The notes under the pieces were generated by a model that was not told where the DNA came from, searched no databases, and saw only the letters and a list, made by a program, of their open reading frames with translations. A stretch of 64,000 nt of DNA. It comes from Paenibacillus sp. CAA11 (GTDB taxonomy: Bacteria; Bacillota; Bacilli; Paenibacillales; Paenibacillaceae). The stretch is taken from positions 2,215,001 to 2,279,000 of the forward strand of contig NZ_CP028922.1 in assembly GCF_003060825.1 (NCBI RefSeq), in the 5' to 3' direction. Made by a program: the position numbers and the translations under genes. Positions 28,693 through 37,749 of the stretch are shown one piece after another; the first letter of the stretch is position 1; each line of letters starts with the position of its first letter.

Positions 28693-29530
28693 TTCTTCTG
28701 CCCGGGATAAGGTGATTTCTTATTTCTTTCTTATTATTGTCGGCGTTCTGCTGGCTTCTCCTTTTCTGTATATGGTTTCCATTGCGCTTGCGAGTGACGC
28801 TACCACTGTAAAATCTGCCTTCACGTTTGTCCCCCGGGAATTTGAATGGACCAACTTTACTAGTATATTCACCCATAACAATCTGGGCGTTTATCTGAAG
28901 AATTCTGTGATTATTACAGTTTTCACTATTATGGGATCAGTGCTGTCCGCCTCTGTTGTGTCCTACGGCTTTGCTCGGATCAAGGCAAGAGGAAGCCGGG
29001 TTCTCTTCATTGTGCTTCTCAGCACGATGATGATTCCTGGCGAAGTTACGATGGTACCGCAGTTTATCATTTTCCGCCATCTGGAATGGGTTAACACATT
29101 CTATCCGCTGATTGTTCCAAGCTTTTTTGCAGGAGCCTTCAATGTGTTCCTAATTCGGCAGTTCGTTATGGGAATTCCCAAGTCGCTGGATGAGGCGGCC
29201 ATGATTGACGGGATGGGACACCCGGGGATTTATCTGAAAATCATCATGCCGCTTACTTACCCTATTCTCGCAGCAATTGCGATCTTCTCTTTCTCCTGGA
29301 ACTGGGGGAACTTCATGGGTCCCCTGATTTATATTAATGATCCGAACAAAATGCCCCTTGCGCTAGGGGTTCAGCTGATGACAACGGTCGGCGGCGGACA
29401 AATGCCCCCGTGGAATCTGGTCATGGTAGCCTCTCTTTTCCTAACAATTCCTATGGTCTTGGTGTATTTGTTCGGACAGCGGTTTGTCTATGAAGCTAAT
29501 ATCAACGGCGGCAGCAGCGGTATTAAGTAA
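28685..29530 (+). CDS. Sugar ABC transporter permease 2
   Basis: MalG/UgpE-type permease, six predicted helices, EAA loop SLDEAAMIDGMGHPGIYLKIIMPL. ATG 28685 follows GAGGAGGG; an in-frame ATG at 28667 lies within that ribosome binding site and is rejected. Pairs with permease 1. Confidence 0.93.
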   Translation: MTNSSARDKVISYFFLIIVGVLLASPFLYMVSIALASDATTVKSAFTFVPREFEWTNFTSIFTHNNLGVYLKNSVIITVFTIMGSVLSASVVSYGFARIKARGSRVLFIVLLSTMMIPGEVTMVPQFIIFRHLEWVNTFYPLIVPSFFAGAFNVFLIRQFVMGIPKSLDEAAMIDGMGHPGIYLKIIMPLTYPILAAIAIFSFSWNWGNFMGPLIYINDPNKMPLALGVQLMTTVGGGQMPPWNLVMVASLFLTIPMVLVYLFGQRFVYEANINGGSSGIK

Positions 29531-29541
29531 GGAGTGTGGGG

Positions 29542-31014
29542 ATGAAGATTCGGAAGAGAACCAGCTTGATCATCATAACCCTGACTCTGGTGCTGCTGGC
29601 GGGAGGAGGCATATGGATGAAGCATAATTCTACAGGGAGGCTGAACACGATCCATTTTGATCAAGAACCGGTGCAGCTGAAGCTCGAGGCCGCCTATGAA
29701 GGCTTTGAAGGCTGGGGTACCTCGCTGGCTTGGTGGGCCAATGTACTCGGGGGTTGGAAGGACCAAGCTCGGGCGGATGAGGTGATGGATTTGATCTTCG
29801 ATGCGGGTCAGGGACTCGGCATCAACATTGTCCGCTATAATATTGGCGGAGGTGAGAATCCAGACCTTAAGGGACTTCGGCCGGGGGGAGATGTTCCCGG
29901 ATTTCAGCCCGAGAAGGGGCAGTGGGACTGGGCGGCCGATGCGAATCAAAGAGCAGTTCTGCAAGGAGCTATAGAACGCGGAGTAACAATTACAGAAGCG
30001 TTCTCAAATTCGCCTCCGTATTGGATGACGGTGAGCGGTTCCGTAACTGGAGCCGTGGATGGGGGCAACAACTTGAGAGTGGATCAATATGAGGCTTTTG
30101 CGGATTATTTGACCGAAGTTGTAAAGCAATATAGGGATCAATGGGGCATTACCTTCAGGACGCTTGATCCGCTCAATGAGCCTTCCTCAGATTGGTGGAA
30201 AAAGGGAAATCAACAGGAAGGCAGCCATTTCTCGACCGACAAGCAGATGGAATTGATCAAGAGGGTGGAGAAATTACTGCAAAGTAAAGGTCTTGAGGGT
30301 ACAACCATAAGCGCAGCGGACGATAACAGTATTGATGAGACGGTAGATAACCTGAAGACTTATGATGCAGACACCCTGCAGGCGATCACTCAGATCAACA
30401 CCCATTCTTACAACGGCAGTCGCATGGAAGAGCTGCGGCAGCTGGCGAACCAGCACGGTAAGCGGCTGTGGATGTCTGAGTACGGCACTGGAGGGAGCGA
30501 GCCGCACAGCCATGAAGACATGTCCTCAGTACAGGAGCTGGCGGAGCGGATTATGTTCGATCTCAAGGTTATGAAGCCGGCGGCCTGGATTTATTGGCAG
30601 GCGGTTGAGGATGAGGGCGCGAATAACAATTGGGGGTTTATCCATGCGGATTTTAAGCAGGAGAATGGCTATGAAATCACTAAGCAGTATTATGGAATGG
30701 CCCAATTCAGCAAATTCATACGACCTGGAGCTGTAATTATTCCTACAGATAATGGAAGAACACTGGCAGCTTACGACAAGCTTGGGGATAAGCTGGTTCT
30801 CATTGTTCGCAACGAACTGTCTGAAGGGAAGACGGCCTTTGATTTGAAAGACTTTATAGTAAGTGAGGGGGCCAAAGCAGAGGTATACCAGACCTCGCCG
30901 GATCATAATATGACCCAGCTGGATGACATTTCAGTATACTCGAACGGTCTGGAGGTTCCGATCGCCGATAACTCGATAACGACTATTGTTGTACATGGAA
31001 TTAGGCTTCACTAG
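29542..31014 (+). CDS. GH30-family endo-beta-1,6-galactanase-like glycosidase
   Basis: After a hydrophobic N-terminal segment (residues about 6-24; signal peptide or anchor) comes a GH30 (beta/alpha)8 barrel: EGWGTSLAWWANVLGG at the start, INIVRYNIGGGENP, FSNSPPYWMTVSG, the acid/base Glu in LDPLNEPSSDWW and the nucleophile Glu in LWMSEYGTGG. The EGWGTSLAWWA opening is what I associate with endo-beta-1,6-galactanases of subfamily GH30_5. The C-terminal beta-sandwich ends the protein at 490 aa. ATG 29542 follows TAAGGAG. It probably cuts beta-1,6-galactan side chains of arabinogalactan outside the cell. Confidence 0.85.
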   Translation: MKIRKRTSLIIITLTLVLLAGGGIWMKHNSTGRLNTIHFDQEPVQLKLEAAYEGFEGWGTSLAWWANVLGGWKDQARADEVMDLIFDAGQGLGINIVRYNIGGGENPDLKGLRPGGDVPGFQPEKGQWDWAADANQRAVLQGAIERGVTITEAFSNSPPYWMTVSGSVTGAVDGGNNLRVDQYEAFADYLTEVVKQYRDQWGITFRTLDPLNEPSSDWWKKGNQQEGSHFSTDKQMELIKRVEKLLQSKGLEGTTISAADDNSIDETVDNLKTYDADTLQAITQINTHSYNGSRMEELRQLANQHGKRLWMSEYGTGGSEPHSHEDMSSVQELAERIMFDLKVMKPAAWIYWQAVEDEGANNNWGFIHADFKQENGYEITKQYYGMAQFSKFIRPGAVIIPTDNGRTLAAYDKLGDKLVLIVRNELSEGKTAFDLKDFIVSEGAKAEVYQTSPDHNMTQLDDISVYSNGLEVPIADNSITTIVVHGIRLH

Positions 31015-31055
31015 GGATATGATACAAACAAATAATCGGGAACGAGGAGGAACGT

Positions 31056-33908
31056 ATGACCCATAAACCAGCTGAAATGACGTATGATCATCGAAGCTTC
31101 CTGCTGAACGGGACTAGAGTATTTTTGAACAGTGCAGCTGTCCATTATTTCCGAAGTCCAAAGGAAGAATGGCGGGAGGTGCTGATGAAGGCTAAGCTTG
31201 CCGGAATGAACTGTATTGATACTTATTTTGCCTGGAATGTGCATGAGCCTAACGAGGGGGTATGGGATTTCGAAGGGGACCGGGATTGCGGAGCCTTCCT
31301 TGATCTGTGTGCAGAGCTGGTTCTATGGGTTATTGCCCGGCCGGGGCCTTTTATCTGTGCAGAATGGGACTTTGGCGGGTTCCCCTGGTGGCTTAGCGGC
31401 AAGGAGGATGTGAAATTTCGCGAATATAACGAAGCCTATCTGCATTACGTGGATATATATTTTGACAAGCTGATCCCCCTTCTTAGAGAAAGGCAAATCT
31501 CTTCAGGAGGGCCCGTTATTCTAGTACAGGTTGAGAACGAATACGGGTATTTGCAAGCTGATGAGCAGGCGAGCCGATATATGAATTATCTTCGGGACGG
31601 TCTAATAAGCCGGGGGATAACCGTTCCTCTGATCACCTGTGTAGGCGGTGCGGAAGGCACCGTGGAGGGAGCAAATTTCTGGTCGGGAGCGGATAAGCAT
31701 TATGTGGAGCTAAGAGCCAAGCAGCCCGATGCGCCTAAGCTCGTAACGGAATTCTGGACAGGATGGTTTGAGCATTGGGGTGGTTCTGCCGCTAGTCAAA
31801 AAACAGCCTCGCTGTATGAAAAGCACTTTATGGAAGTCATCCGCGCCGGATTTACGGGCATCAGCCATTATATGTTCTATGGGGGTACCAATTTTAACGG
31901 CTATGGAGGTAGAACCGTAGGGGCGAGTGATATTTTTATGGTCACTTCTTATGACTACAATGCTCCGCTAAATGAATACGGCAGAATAACGGATAAATAC
32001 GCAGCGGCCAAGCGGCTGTCCTATTTCCTGTCAGCTTTTCAACATTTGCTGCTGGAAGCAGAGGAGATCACTGCCGAAGAAGTGCGTGCCTCTAAGGGGA
32101 TTACGGTTCGCGGACGTGGGCTGAGCCGGCAAAAAATCTGGTTTGTTGAGAGCCGAAGGGATGAACGGGCGACGGTGAACATCACCTTAGAGACAGGAAG
32201 AACGGTTCCCCTCTCGATCGCACCCGGTCAAATCGTTCCTATTCTAGATCGCGTACAAATTGCAGAAGGGGTCTATCTAACGAGCAGTGCTCTGATTACA
32301 GGCAATGAAGAGGTTGGCGGAGAACTCACTTTATTTGCTGCGGCAGATCGGGGCCAGCGGTCCTGGATCGAGCTGGAGGCAGAGGGACTGGATATCCTAA
32401 GCCATGGACTTAACATGGTCTATGAGATTGACCCAGACCGAAGTGCTCTTCGCTTGGATCTGTGCCATTTTGAGGAGCCGGCAATCATTCGAATGATGGC
32501 GAGCAAGAGAAGCTTCAGGCTGGTTGTGCTGGATCAAGCGGCCATGAACCGTCTGTGGAGAGTCAACTTCCATCATGATGGAGCGGTGCATTATGTCCTT
32601 GGACCGGATGATATGGACACGGATTCGCAGGGGAAGGTACTAGGGATGATGGATGATCCGGACCGCAGCTTAATTGTGCTGGGCGGAAGGGGGCAAGGGG
32701 GAATCCGGTATATCGGCCGGGACTTCATGAAGCAAGCACCGCTTGCGATTCTTCCTCCGGTCACACTGCATTCTTGGGAGTCTAGCCGGCCAGCTTTTGT
32801 AACGGATGGCGTCCCTGAGAGCGGGCAGCTTGTGAAACAGCCTGTAGATTTTACCCGGTATGGTCAGGATTACGGTTACCTATTATATGAATGTGATTTT
32901 GAGAACGAGGAGGGCGGAGCCACGAATTTAATGGTTCCAAACCTTCAGGATTCTGCACGAATTTATGTAAATGGGGAAGAGCAGGCGATAGTTCGCCAGC
33001 TTGGAGCAGCTGGTGTCCGTATACAATGTGCACAGGGCAGGAATAAGCTGCAAATGCTAATACAGCATATGGGCCGGCTGAACTTTTCCCCATACTTAGG
33101 TGAATCCAAGGGAATGAAGGGACCCGTGTATCTTGGCGGCGAAGTCATGGATATCCGGCGGGACTGGCAAGCAGAAAATGAAGTTATTCATTTGGATGAA
33201 GTGCGAGACCCGTCTGACGGCCCGCTTCTAAGAAGAAGCTTCTTACCCGGAAGCTATGACCGGGCCATCATCGTGGGTGCGGTGAGCAGAGGTCTGCGCG
33301 TCAACGGTCAGGAAGTACTTATGGAAGGCTATCACGATTGGTTCGCTTTCAACACGGTGGATATTTCACAGTTTGTACAGCCTGGTCAAGTGAACAAGAT
33401 AGAAATGCCTTATTCTGCTGCTCCGATCCATCGACTGGAGCTGCTGCTATGGCAGAGCGCGGATGAGCTTACCGGCTGGCGTATTTCGGGGAATGAGGCT
33501 TTGCGGCCTCGAGACTGGAAGCTGCAGCAGCTTGGGCAAGGAGCTGCTCCTGCCGGGAACCCCGTCTGGTACAGGTGTAAGTTCGATAAACCAACCATTC
33601 CAAATAGCTATCATGTAAGATTGAAGCTGCGGTTAACCGGGATGAGTAAAGGCTTCATTCTGCTGAACGGCCATCACCTTGGGCGATATTGGCAAATTGG
33701 TCCACAGGAGGACTATAAAGTCCCTGTGATCTGGCTGCAGGAGGAGAACGAGCTGCTTCTGTTTGATGAGGCAGGGCATTCGCCAGAGCATATAAGGCTG
33801 CTTTATGACAAACCCTCCATATATCCATGGTTCGAGATTCCTCTTGATGGAGACGGGGAAAATGACGGAGATAACGGAGATGTTGGAGGGTCGGCTACAC
33901 AGTTTTAA
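31056..33908 (+). CDS. GH35 beta-galactosidase
   Basis: Retaining beta-galactosidase of family 35: FLNSAAVHYFRSPKEEW opening, GMNCIDTYFAWNVHEP, RPGPFICAEWDFGGFPWWL, the acid/base Glu in VQVENEYGYL (about residue 160) and the nucleophile Glu in LVTEFWTGWFEHWGG (about 230). The C-terminal half contains jelly-roll domains (GMSKGFILLNGHHLGRYW near the end), and the last 20 residues are an Asp/Gly/Asn-rich tail of low complexity. No signal peptide, so it works in the cytoplasm on imported oligosaccharides. 950 aa. GGAGGAA precedes ATG. Last gene of the operon. Confidence 0.93.
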   Translation: MTHKPAEMTYDHRSFLLNGTRVFLNSAAVHYFRSPKEEWREVLMKAKLAGMNCIDTYFAWNVHEPNEGVWDFEGDRDCGAFLDLCAELVLWVIARPGPFICAEWDFGGFPWWLSGKEDVKFREYNEAYLHYVDIYFDKLIPLLRERQISSGGPVILVQVENEYGYLQADEQASRYMNYLRDGLISRGITVPLITCVGGAEGTVEGANFWSGADKHYVELRAKQPDAPKLVTEFWTGWFEHWGGSAASQKTASLYEKHFMEVIRAGFTGISHYMFYGGTNFNGYGGRTVGASDIFMVTSYDYNAPLNEYGRITDKYAAAKRLSYFLSAFQHLLLEAEEITAEEVRASKGITVRGRGLSRQKIWFVESRRDERATVNITLETGRTVPLSIAPGQIVPILDRVQIAEGVYLTSSALITGNEEVGGELTLFAAADRGQRSWIELEAEGLDILSHGLNMVYEIDPDRSALRLDLCHFEEPAIIRMMASKRSFRLVVLDQAAMNRLWRVNFHHDGAVHYVLGPDDMDTDSQGKVLGMMDDPDRSLIVLGGRGQGGIRYIGRDFMKQAPLAILPPVTLHSWESSRPAFVTDGVPESGQLVKQPVDFTRYGQDYGYLLYECDFENEEGGATNLMVPNLQDSARIYVNGEEQAIVRQLGAAGVRIQCAQGRNKLQMLIQHMGRLNFSPYLGESKGMKGPVYLGGEVMDIRRDWQAENEVIHLDEVRDPSDGPLLRRSFLPGSYDRAIIVGAVSRGLRVNGQEVLMEGYHDWFAFNTVDISQFVQPGQVNKIEMPYSAAPIHRLELLLWQSADELTGWRISGNEALRPRDWKLQQLGQGAAPAGNPVWYRCKFDKPTIPNSYHVRLKLRLTGMSKGFILLNGHHLGRYWQIGPQEDYKVPVIWLQEENELLLFDEAGHSPEHIRLLYDKPSIYPWFEIPLDGDGENDGDNGDVGGSATQF

Positions 33909-33917
33909 AATTATGAG

Positions 33918-33954
33918 GTCGTCGCAAAGTCATCATAGATGACTTTGCGACGAC
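33918..33954 (+). terminator. Terminator hairpin of the galactan operon
   Basis: A perfect 15-bp stem GTCGTCGCAAAGTCA / TGACTTTGCGACGAC; only TGTTAG follows rather than a T run. Confidence 0.65.
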
Positions 33955-33996
33955 TGTTAGATGAAAATAAAGTGTTAGACTGCTGCTGGTGATTAA

Positions 33997-34020
33997 GCTA
34001 ACGTTCCTCGTTAGCTCAAC
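33997..34020. repeat. CGTTAGC element A (complete inverted pair)
   Basis: GCTAACG-TTCCT-CGTTAGC followed by TCAACG. It is the clearest copy of a motif repeated in every gap of the region to 37800. The 7-bp arms with a short spacer resemble the R-box pair of an integron attC site. Confidence 0.6.
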
Positions 34021-34089
34021 GATTAATTATTATTCAATCAATCAGATAGAGAGAATTATTCACTTTGAATGGATAAAGATAATTGCCAA

Positions 34090-34704
34090 TCAGTACCCTT
34101 CTAAATGTCGGGCATCATTATACTTTATAAGTGACCAAGTATTATCTTCTTGTTTCAACCAGTGTGTTATGGATGTATGGTCAGTTTGAAATCCAACCTT
34201 CGGCATTTCAAATGCGTTTAACCCGAAAAAAAACTGGAACGAGCAATCGATCACACCACCGTGACACACAATTGCAATGGTCTTTCCCTCATATTGATGA
34301 AAAATTCGATTAAGGGATGACCCTATACGCAAAACAAATTGAGGCCAATTCTCGGCACCGGGAGCTATCAAAGAAAACGGATTCTGCTTAGGGTTATGCA
34401 AGGCCAGTAGTTCATCCAAACTCACTTTGTTCATGCCAAGCGCTTGACCAGGGCGCATCTCTTGGAAATCATCATCCAGAACAACAGAAACTTTTAACCC
34501 GTCCGCAATTATCTCAGCGGTCTGCTTCGCTCGGAGAAATGAGCTTGCTATCCACACATCCGCCTGGATTTCCCCTGATCTAACCAGCCGATCCCTCAGT
34601 TTCCTGGCCTGCGCCACACCTATCTCTGTTAGTCCGTAATCATTCACTATTCCGTCCTTTATAATACAAGCATCACCATGCCTTATTAGGTATAGCTGCG
34701 TCAT
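34090..34704 (-). CDS. Histidine phosphatase superfamily protein
   Basis: The catalytic motif LYLIRHGDA at the N-terminus carries the phosphorylated His; TEIGVAQARKL, SSFLRAKQTAEII and VCHGGVID give the remaining Arg, Glu and second His of the family. About 204 aa. I start at ATG 34704, 9 nt after GAGGG; ATG 34713 would abut it. Substrate unknown; broad phosphomonoesterase likely. More AT-rich than the galactan genes. Flanked by CGTTAGC elements A and B, like a cassette. Confidence 0.88.
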   Translation of the reverse strand: MTQLYLIRHGDACIIKDGIVNDYGLTEIGVAQARKLRDRLVRSGEIQADVWIASSFLRAKQTAEIIADGLKVSVVLDDDFQEMRPGQALGMNKVSLDELLALHNPKQNPFSLIAPGAENWPQFVLRIGSSLNRIFHQYEGKTIAIVCHGGVIDCSFQFFFGLNAFEMPKVGFQTDHTSITHWLKQEDNTWSLIKYNDARHLEGY

Positions 34705-34740
34705 TGATCTCATCCCTCATTTACAAATTCTTATTTCGGC

Positions 34741-34802
34741 AGCTAAACCTTCCGTTAGCTACAGCGCGTCATCATAATCTAAAGTTCCTCGTTAATTCAA
34801 TG
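34741..34802. repeat. CGTTAGC element B (two tandem variants)
   Basis: AGCTAA-ACCTTCCG-TTAGCT (34741-34760) is an inverted pair; TAAAGTTCCTCGTTAATTCAATG (34780-34802, 23 bases described by its halves TAAAGTTCC and TCGTTAATTCAATG) is a second, degenerate one. Confidence 0.55.
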
Positions 34803-35304
34803 TTTTAATATATAAGCAAGTAAGTATGTTACGATTTCTCCTATTCATAAATCTTTTTTCAAGCATCATTCCCAGCTTTTCAGCTACTCTTCTAGAAGCT
34901 TGGTGAGTTTCCGGCATATTTGCGCATATTCGCTTTAGATGTAAATCTTCGAGCCCATACATCATTAATGCTTTTGCAGCCTCGTATCCAATACCTTGAC
35001 CCCAGTAAGTGGATTTAATAATGTAACCTAAGTCGTTCTCGATTTGTCCATCTGTCTCAAGCTTTAACAGCCCCGCATCTCCAATTATTTCACCTGTTTC
35101 CTTGAGTTCAACCGCAAGTCTGCCATATCCTGCTTGGTAATTTTCGATTCCTCTTTTTTGGATCCATTCTTTACATTGAGAATAATCAAAGGGCCTTGGC
35201 CAGAAGCTCATAGTTAGGTTATCCGAAAGAATTTGATGCAATGCCGAGAGATCCTCTGTTGTATACTCCCTTATACGAAGTCTTGCTGTTTCGATTTTCT
35301 TCAT
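34792..35304 (-). CDS. GNAT-family N-acetyltransferase (RimJ/RimL-like)
   Basis: 170 aa. Starts ETARLRIREYTTEDLSALHQ, the usual RimJ-type opening; the acetyl-CoA loop is YWGQGIGYEAAKALM (Q/RxxGxG/A type) and the end NMPETHQASRRVAEKLGM is the conserved Asn-x-x-S region. Substrate cannot be named; N-terminal amino groups or small amines are typical. GGAGTGGG precedes ATG on the minus strand. Its last codons run into CGTTAGC element B. Confidence 0.88.
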   Translation of the reverse strand: MKKIETARLRIREYTTEDLSALHQILSDNLTMSFWPRPFDYSQCKEWIQKRGIENYQAGYGRLAVELKETGEIIGDAGLLKLETDGQIENDLGYIIKSTYWGQGIGYEAAKALMMYGLEDLHLKRICANMPETHQASRRVAEKLGMMLEKRFMNRRNRNILTCLYIKTLN

Positions 35305-35377
35305 AATAGAAACCCACTCCCATTCGTTGCCGCGGTTTACTTACAGACGTTAGTAGCCTTTAAATGTTTCGTTATCC

Positions 35378-35402
35378 TGCCCCGTTAGCTTAATGCTTGT
35401 TA
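35378..35402. repeat. CGTTAGC element C (half site)
   Basis: CTGCCCCGTTAGCTTAATGC (35377-35396) repeats the right half of element A; upstream TAAATGTTTCGTTA (35361-35374) is a further degenerate copy. Confidence 0.5.
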
Positions 35403-35466
35403 TTTCGAGACTAACACTTTATTTTCTCAGTTTATCAAGACCTAAATTTAAGAAAGATAGATATAT

Positions 35467-35512
35467 TAAAGGGTTTCACATATTAGTCATGACTAGCATG
35501 TGAAACCCTTTA
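35467..35512. terminator. Hairpin between divergent-looking gaps
   Basis: TAAAGGGTTTCACAT pairs with ATGTGAAACCCTTTA, 15 bp around a 16-nt loop; no long T run. Confidence 0.5.
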
Positions 35513-35519
35513 TGTTCAA

Positions 35520-35542
35520 CTATCATTTCCCGTTAGATCAAC
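35520..35542. repeat. CGTTAGC element D
   Basis: CTATCATTTCCCGTTAGATC then AAC; the right half CCCGTTAGATCAAC matches element A, the left arm is degenerate. Confidence 0.5.
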
Positions 35543-35603
35543 AAGTAATAGGGTTATCATGTATTATAATAATGGAAATTTAATGAAGGGTAGTGTTTTT
35601 TAA

Positions 35604-35951
35604 TTGAAAACTTTTTATTGTGATCTGGAAATCACTTTAAATGTCATTGGCGGGAAGTGGAGGCCTCTTATTTTGTATTATTTAATAAAAGGTCCTAAAC
35701 GGACCGGTGAATTGAAAAGGCTCATACCCACAATATCTCAGAAAATGTTAGTCCAGTCGTTGCGGGAGTTGGAGAGTGCTAATTTGATTATAAGAAAAAT
35801 GTACAATCAGGTACCACCAAAAGTGGAATATTCAATATCAGAAATGGGTATGTCACTTGAACCCACTTTGCGAGCTCTTTGTGATTGGGGCCAAAATTAT
35901 GCAGAGAAGAACTTGAGCAAGGATGAATATCGGAGATTAAATGTAGAATAG
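35604..35951 (+). CDS. HxlR-family transcriptional regulator
   Basis: 115 aa winged-helix protein. LEITLNVIGGKWRPLILYYL is the HxlR signature, followed by RTGELKRLIPTISQKMLVQSLREL (recognition helix) and YSISEMGMSLEPTLRALCDWG. A single Cys near the N-terminus (FYCDLE) is the position used for redox or electrophile sensing in many HxlR proteins. TTG start with GAAGGG upstream. It probably controls the two oxidoreductase genes that follow, as ytfH does for ytfG/qorB in E. coli. Confidence 0.88.
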   Translation: MKTFYCDLEITLNVIGGKWRPLILYYLIKGPKRTGELKRLIPTISQKMLVQSLRELESANLIIRKMYNQVPPKVEYSISEMGMSLEPTLRALCDWGQNYAEKNLSKDEYRRLNVE

Positions 35952-36138
35952 AGTAATTTCATTGACCCATTTATTCTGCACTTCATCACAATTATCACTT
36001 TTTAGTTACTATATAACCTAAAAGTACGTACTATTTTAAAAGTTATAGATGGAACATAATAGACTTGTGGCCATGAAGAAAATCAAAGAATTAATAAAAG
36101 GAGTCGTATGTAGGTCGATAAGTTTTTGGAGGTGCGTT
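35952..36138 (+). promoter_or_regulatory. Probable HxlR-controlled promoter region
   Basis: TTACTATATAACCTAAAAGT followed by GTACGTAC and TACTATTTTAAAAGTTATAG (about 36004-36050) form a set of TACT/AGTA half sites with the palindrome GTACGTAC at the centre, typical for HxlR operators. A promoter is likely but the -35/-10 are not clear. Confidence 0.4.
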
Positions 36139-36747
36139 ATGAAATTTGGCTTTATTGGTGCTGGAACAGTTGCTCAAACGCTGGCGAAACATCTATTGCT
36201 TCACGGTCATGAAGTTATTCTCAGTAATAGTCGTGGTCCCGAAACGCTCTCAGATCTGATAAGCTCGCTCGGTGCTGGCGCAAAATCCGGAACACCGTCA
36301 GAAGCAGCTGAGCAGGACTTTGTAATATTATGCGTGACGTGGGCGCAAATGCCTGCTGCTTTGTCAATGGTTCCTGACTGGACAGGCCGCGTTCTTATTG
36401 ATGCTACCAACCGTTTTGAAAATACGGAACCTCTACTTGGTGAATGGTCAGGAAAGAATTCAAGTGAAATCGTAGCCCAATATGCTCCGGGTGCTCATGT
36501 AATTAAAGCTTTTAACAGTGTTCCGATGGAATGGATTAAGGATTACACGGAGGAGAAGCCGAAGACTGTCCTGTTCATGTCCGGTGATGACATCCAGGTA
36601 AAACAAGTCTTGAAAGAAATTTGGGAGAAGATTGGCTTTGCCTGTATTGATCTTGGATCCTTGAGCCAGGGCGGTCTGCTGCAGCAAATAGGAGGACCTC
36701 TCGCCGGATTGAATTTAAATCTGCTGGATCAATACACTGTACGATAA
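36139..36747 (+). CDS. NADPH-dependent F420 reductase-like (NAD-binding) protein
   Basis: The Rossmann motif MKFGFIGAGTVAQTLAKHLL opens the protein and NSRGPETLSDL (Asn-Ser-Arg) marks NADP preference, the pattern of the FNO/F420-oxidoreductase-like family; VIKAFNSVP follows at about residue 120. 202 aa. ATG 36139 follows GGAGG by 6 nt; the frame extends upstream to 36049 without a ribosome binding site. Bacilli mostly lack F420, so it more likely reduces another substrate with NADPH. Confidence 0.85.
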   Translation: MKFGFIGAGTVAQTLAKHLLLHGHEVILSNSRGPETLSDLISSLGAGAKSGTPSEAAEQDFVILCVTWAQMPAALSMVPDWTGRVLIDATNRFENTEPLLGEWSGKNSSEIVAQYAPGAHVIKAFNSVPMEWIKDYTEEKPKTVLFMSGDDIQVKQVLKEIWEKIGFACIDLGSLSQGGLLQQIGGPLAGLNLNLLDQYTVR

Positions 36748-36801
36748 CGTTATTCAATACTGCAACTGGTTTATCAATAAAAGTTCAAAGGGGTTACTAA
36801 T

Positions 36802-37683
36802 ATGGGTAAAATACTTATTACTGGAGCAACGGGTAATCTTGGCAGCAGGACGCTAAACCTTCTTCTTAAAAAGGTTCCGGCAAATCAGGTCGCTGTATTG
36901 GTACGTGATCCGCAATCCGAAAAAATTGAAAGGTTTGTTAAAGAAGGTGTGGAGGCCCATCAGGGCGACTATTTTGATTATAACTCCCTTCTGCGAGCTT
37001 TTAATGGTGTTGACAAAGTCATGCTTATCTCCGCGCAAGCATTTACCGACCGTAATACGCAACATTTCAATGTCATCGCAGCTGCAAAGCAGGCTGGTGT
37101 TAAACAAGTGATCTTCACGTCGATCATACGAAGAGAAAATTCAAATCTTATTGTGCCCGAAGTGTCGATGTCAGACTTATTTGCTGAACAAACGCTTAAA
37201 GCATCCGGATTAGCTTATACCATTCTGCGGAATCCACCGTATCTTGAAGTCATGCATATGTATTTCGGAGATGCGCTTAAAGCCGGCGTGCGAGTGCCAG
37301 AGGGTTCCGGCAAAGTTGCCGCTGCATCTCTGGATGATTTGGCGGCAGCTAACGTAGCCGTTCTCACCCAACACGGGCACGAAAATAAGTCATACACGCT
37401 AAGTGGCAGCGAGGGAAGCTCTTTTGCAGACATCGCTGAAGCCCTCTCGGAGATTAGTGAGATAAATGTCCCTTATGAGGCAGTTAGCGAAAAAGAATAT
37501 ATAGACTCTATGGTAGCGAATGGCTTGCCTGTTTTCATGACTGATTTTTTATTAGGCTGGGTGCGAGGAGTCAACACTGGAGAATTTTCGGAGACATCCG
37601 GGGATCTTGAACGTCTGATTGGCCGAAAACCAATGACATATAAGGAATTCTTTAAATATCAGTTTTCTAAAGTTGAAGATTGA
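36802..37683 (+). CDS. NmrA-like NAD(P)-dependent oxidoreductase (QorB type)
   Basis: An extended-SDR/NmrA protein of 293 aa: ILITGATGNLGSRTLNLLL is the TGxxGxxG dinucleotide motif, QVAVLVRDPQS the start of the second strand, and AFTDRNTQHFNVIAAAKQAGVKQVIFTS the third block. Resembles NAD(P)H:quinone oxidoreductase QorB (YtfG). AAAGGGG precedes ATG. Probably regulated by the HxlR protein upstream as an electrophile-response pair. Confidence 0.88.
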   Translation: MGKILITGATGNLGSRTLNLLLKKVPANQVAVLVRDPQSEKIERFVKEGVEAHQGDYFDYNSLLRAFNGVDKVMLISAQAFTDRNTQHFNVIAAAKQAGVKQVIFTSIIRRENSNLIVPEVSMSDLFAEQTLKASGLAYTILRNPPYLEVMHMYFGDALKAGVRVPEGSGKVAAASLDDLAAANVAVLTQHGHENKSYTLSGSEGSSFADIAEALSEISEINVPYEAVSEKEYIDSMVANGLPVFMTDFLLGWVRGVNTGEFSETSGDLERLIGRKPMTYKEFFKYQFSKVED

Positions 37684-37691
37684 AAAAAAAC

Positions 37692-37726
37692 AGCGACAGC
37701 CAAGGACGAAAAATTGACTGTCGCTA
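37692..37726 (+). terminator. Terminator after the oxidoreductase gene
   Basis: AGCGACAG-CAA / TTG-CTGTCGCT followed by ATTTTATT. Confidence 0.8.
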
Positions 37727-37733
37727 TTTTATT

Positions 37734-37749
37734 GAGCTAACGTTTCCCG
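37734..37749. repeat. CGTTAGC element E (left half)
   Basis: GAGCTAACGTTTCCCG is the left arm and centre of the element; the right arm has decayed to CCCGG. A further CTCGTTAAGGTCTAC follows near 37777. Confidence 0.45.
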
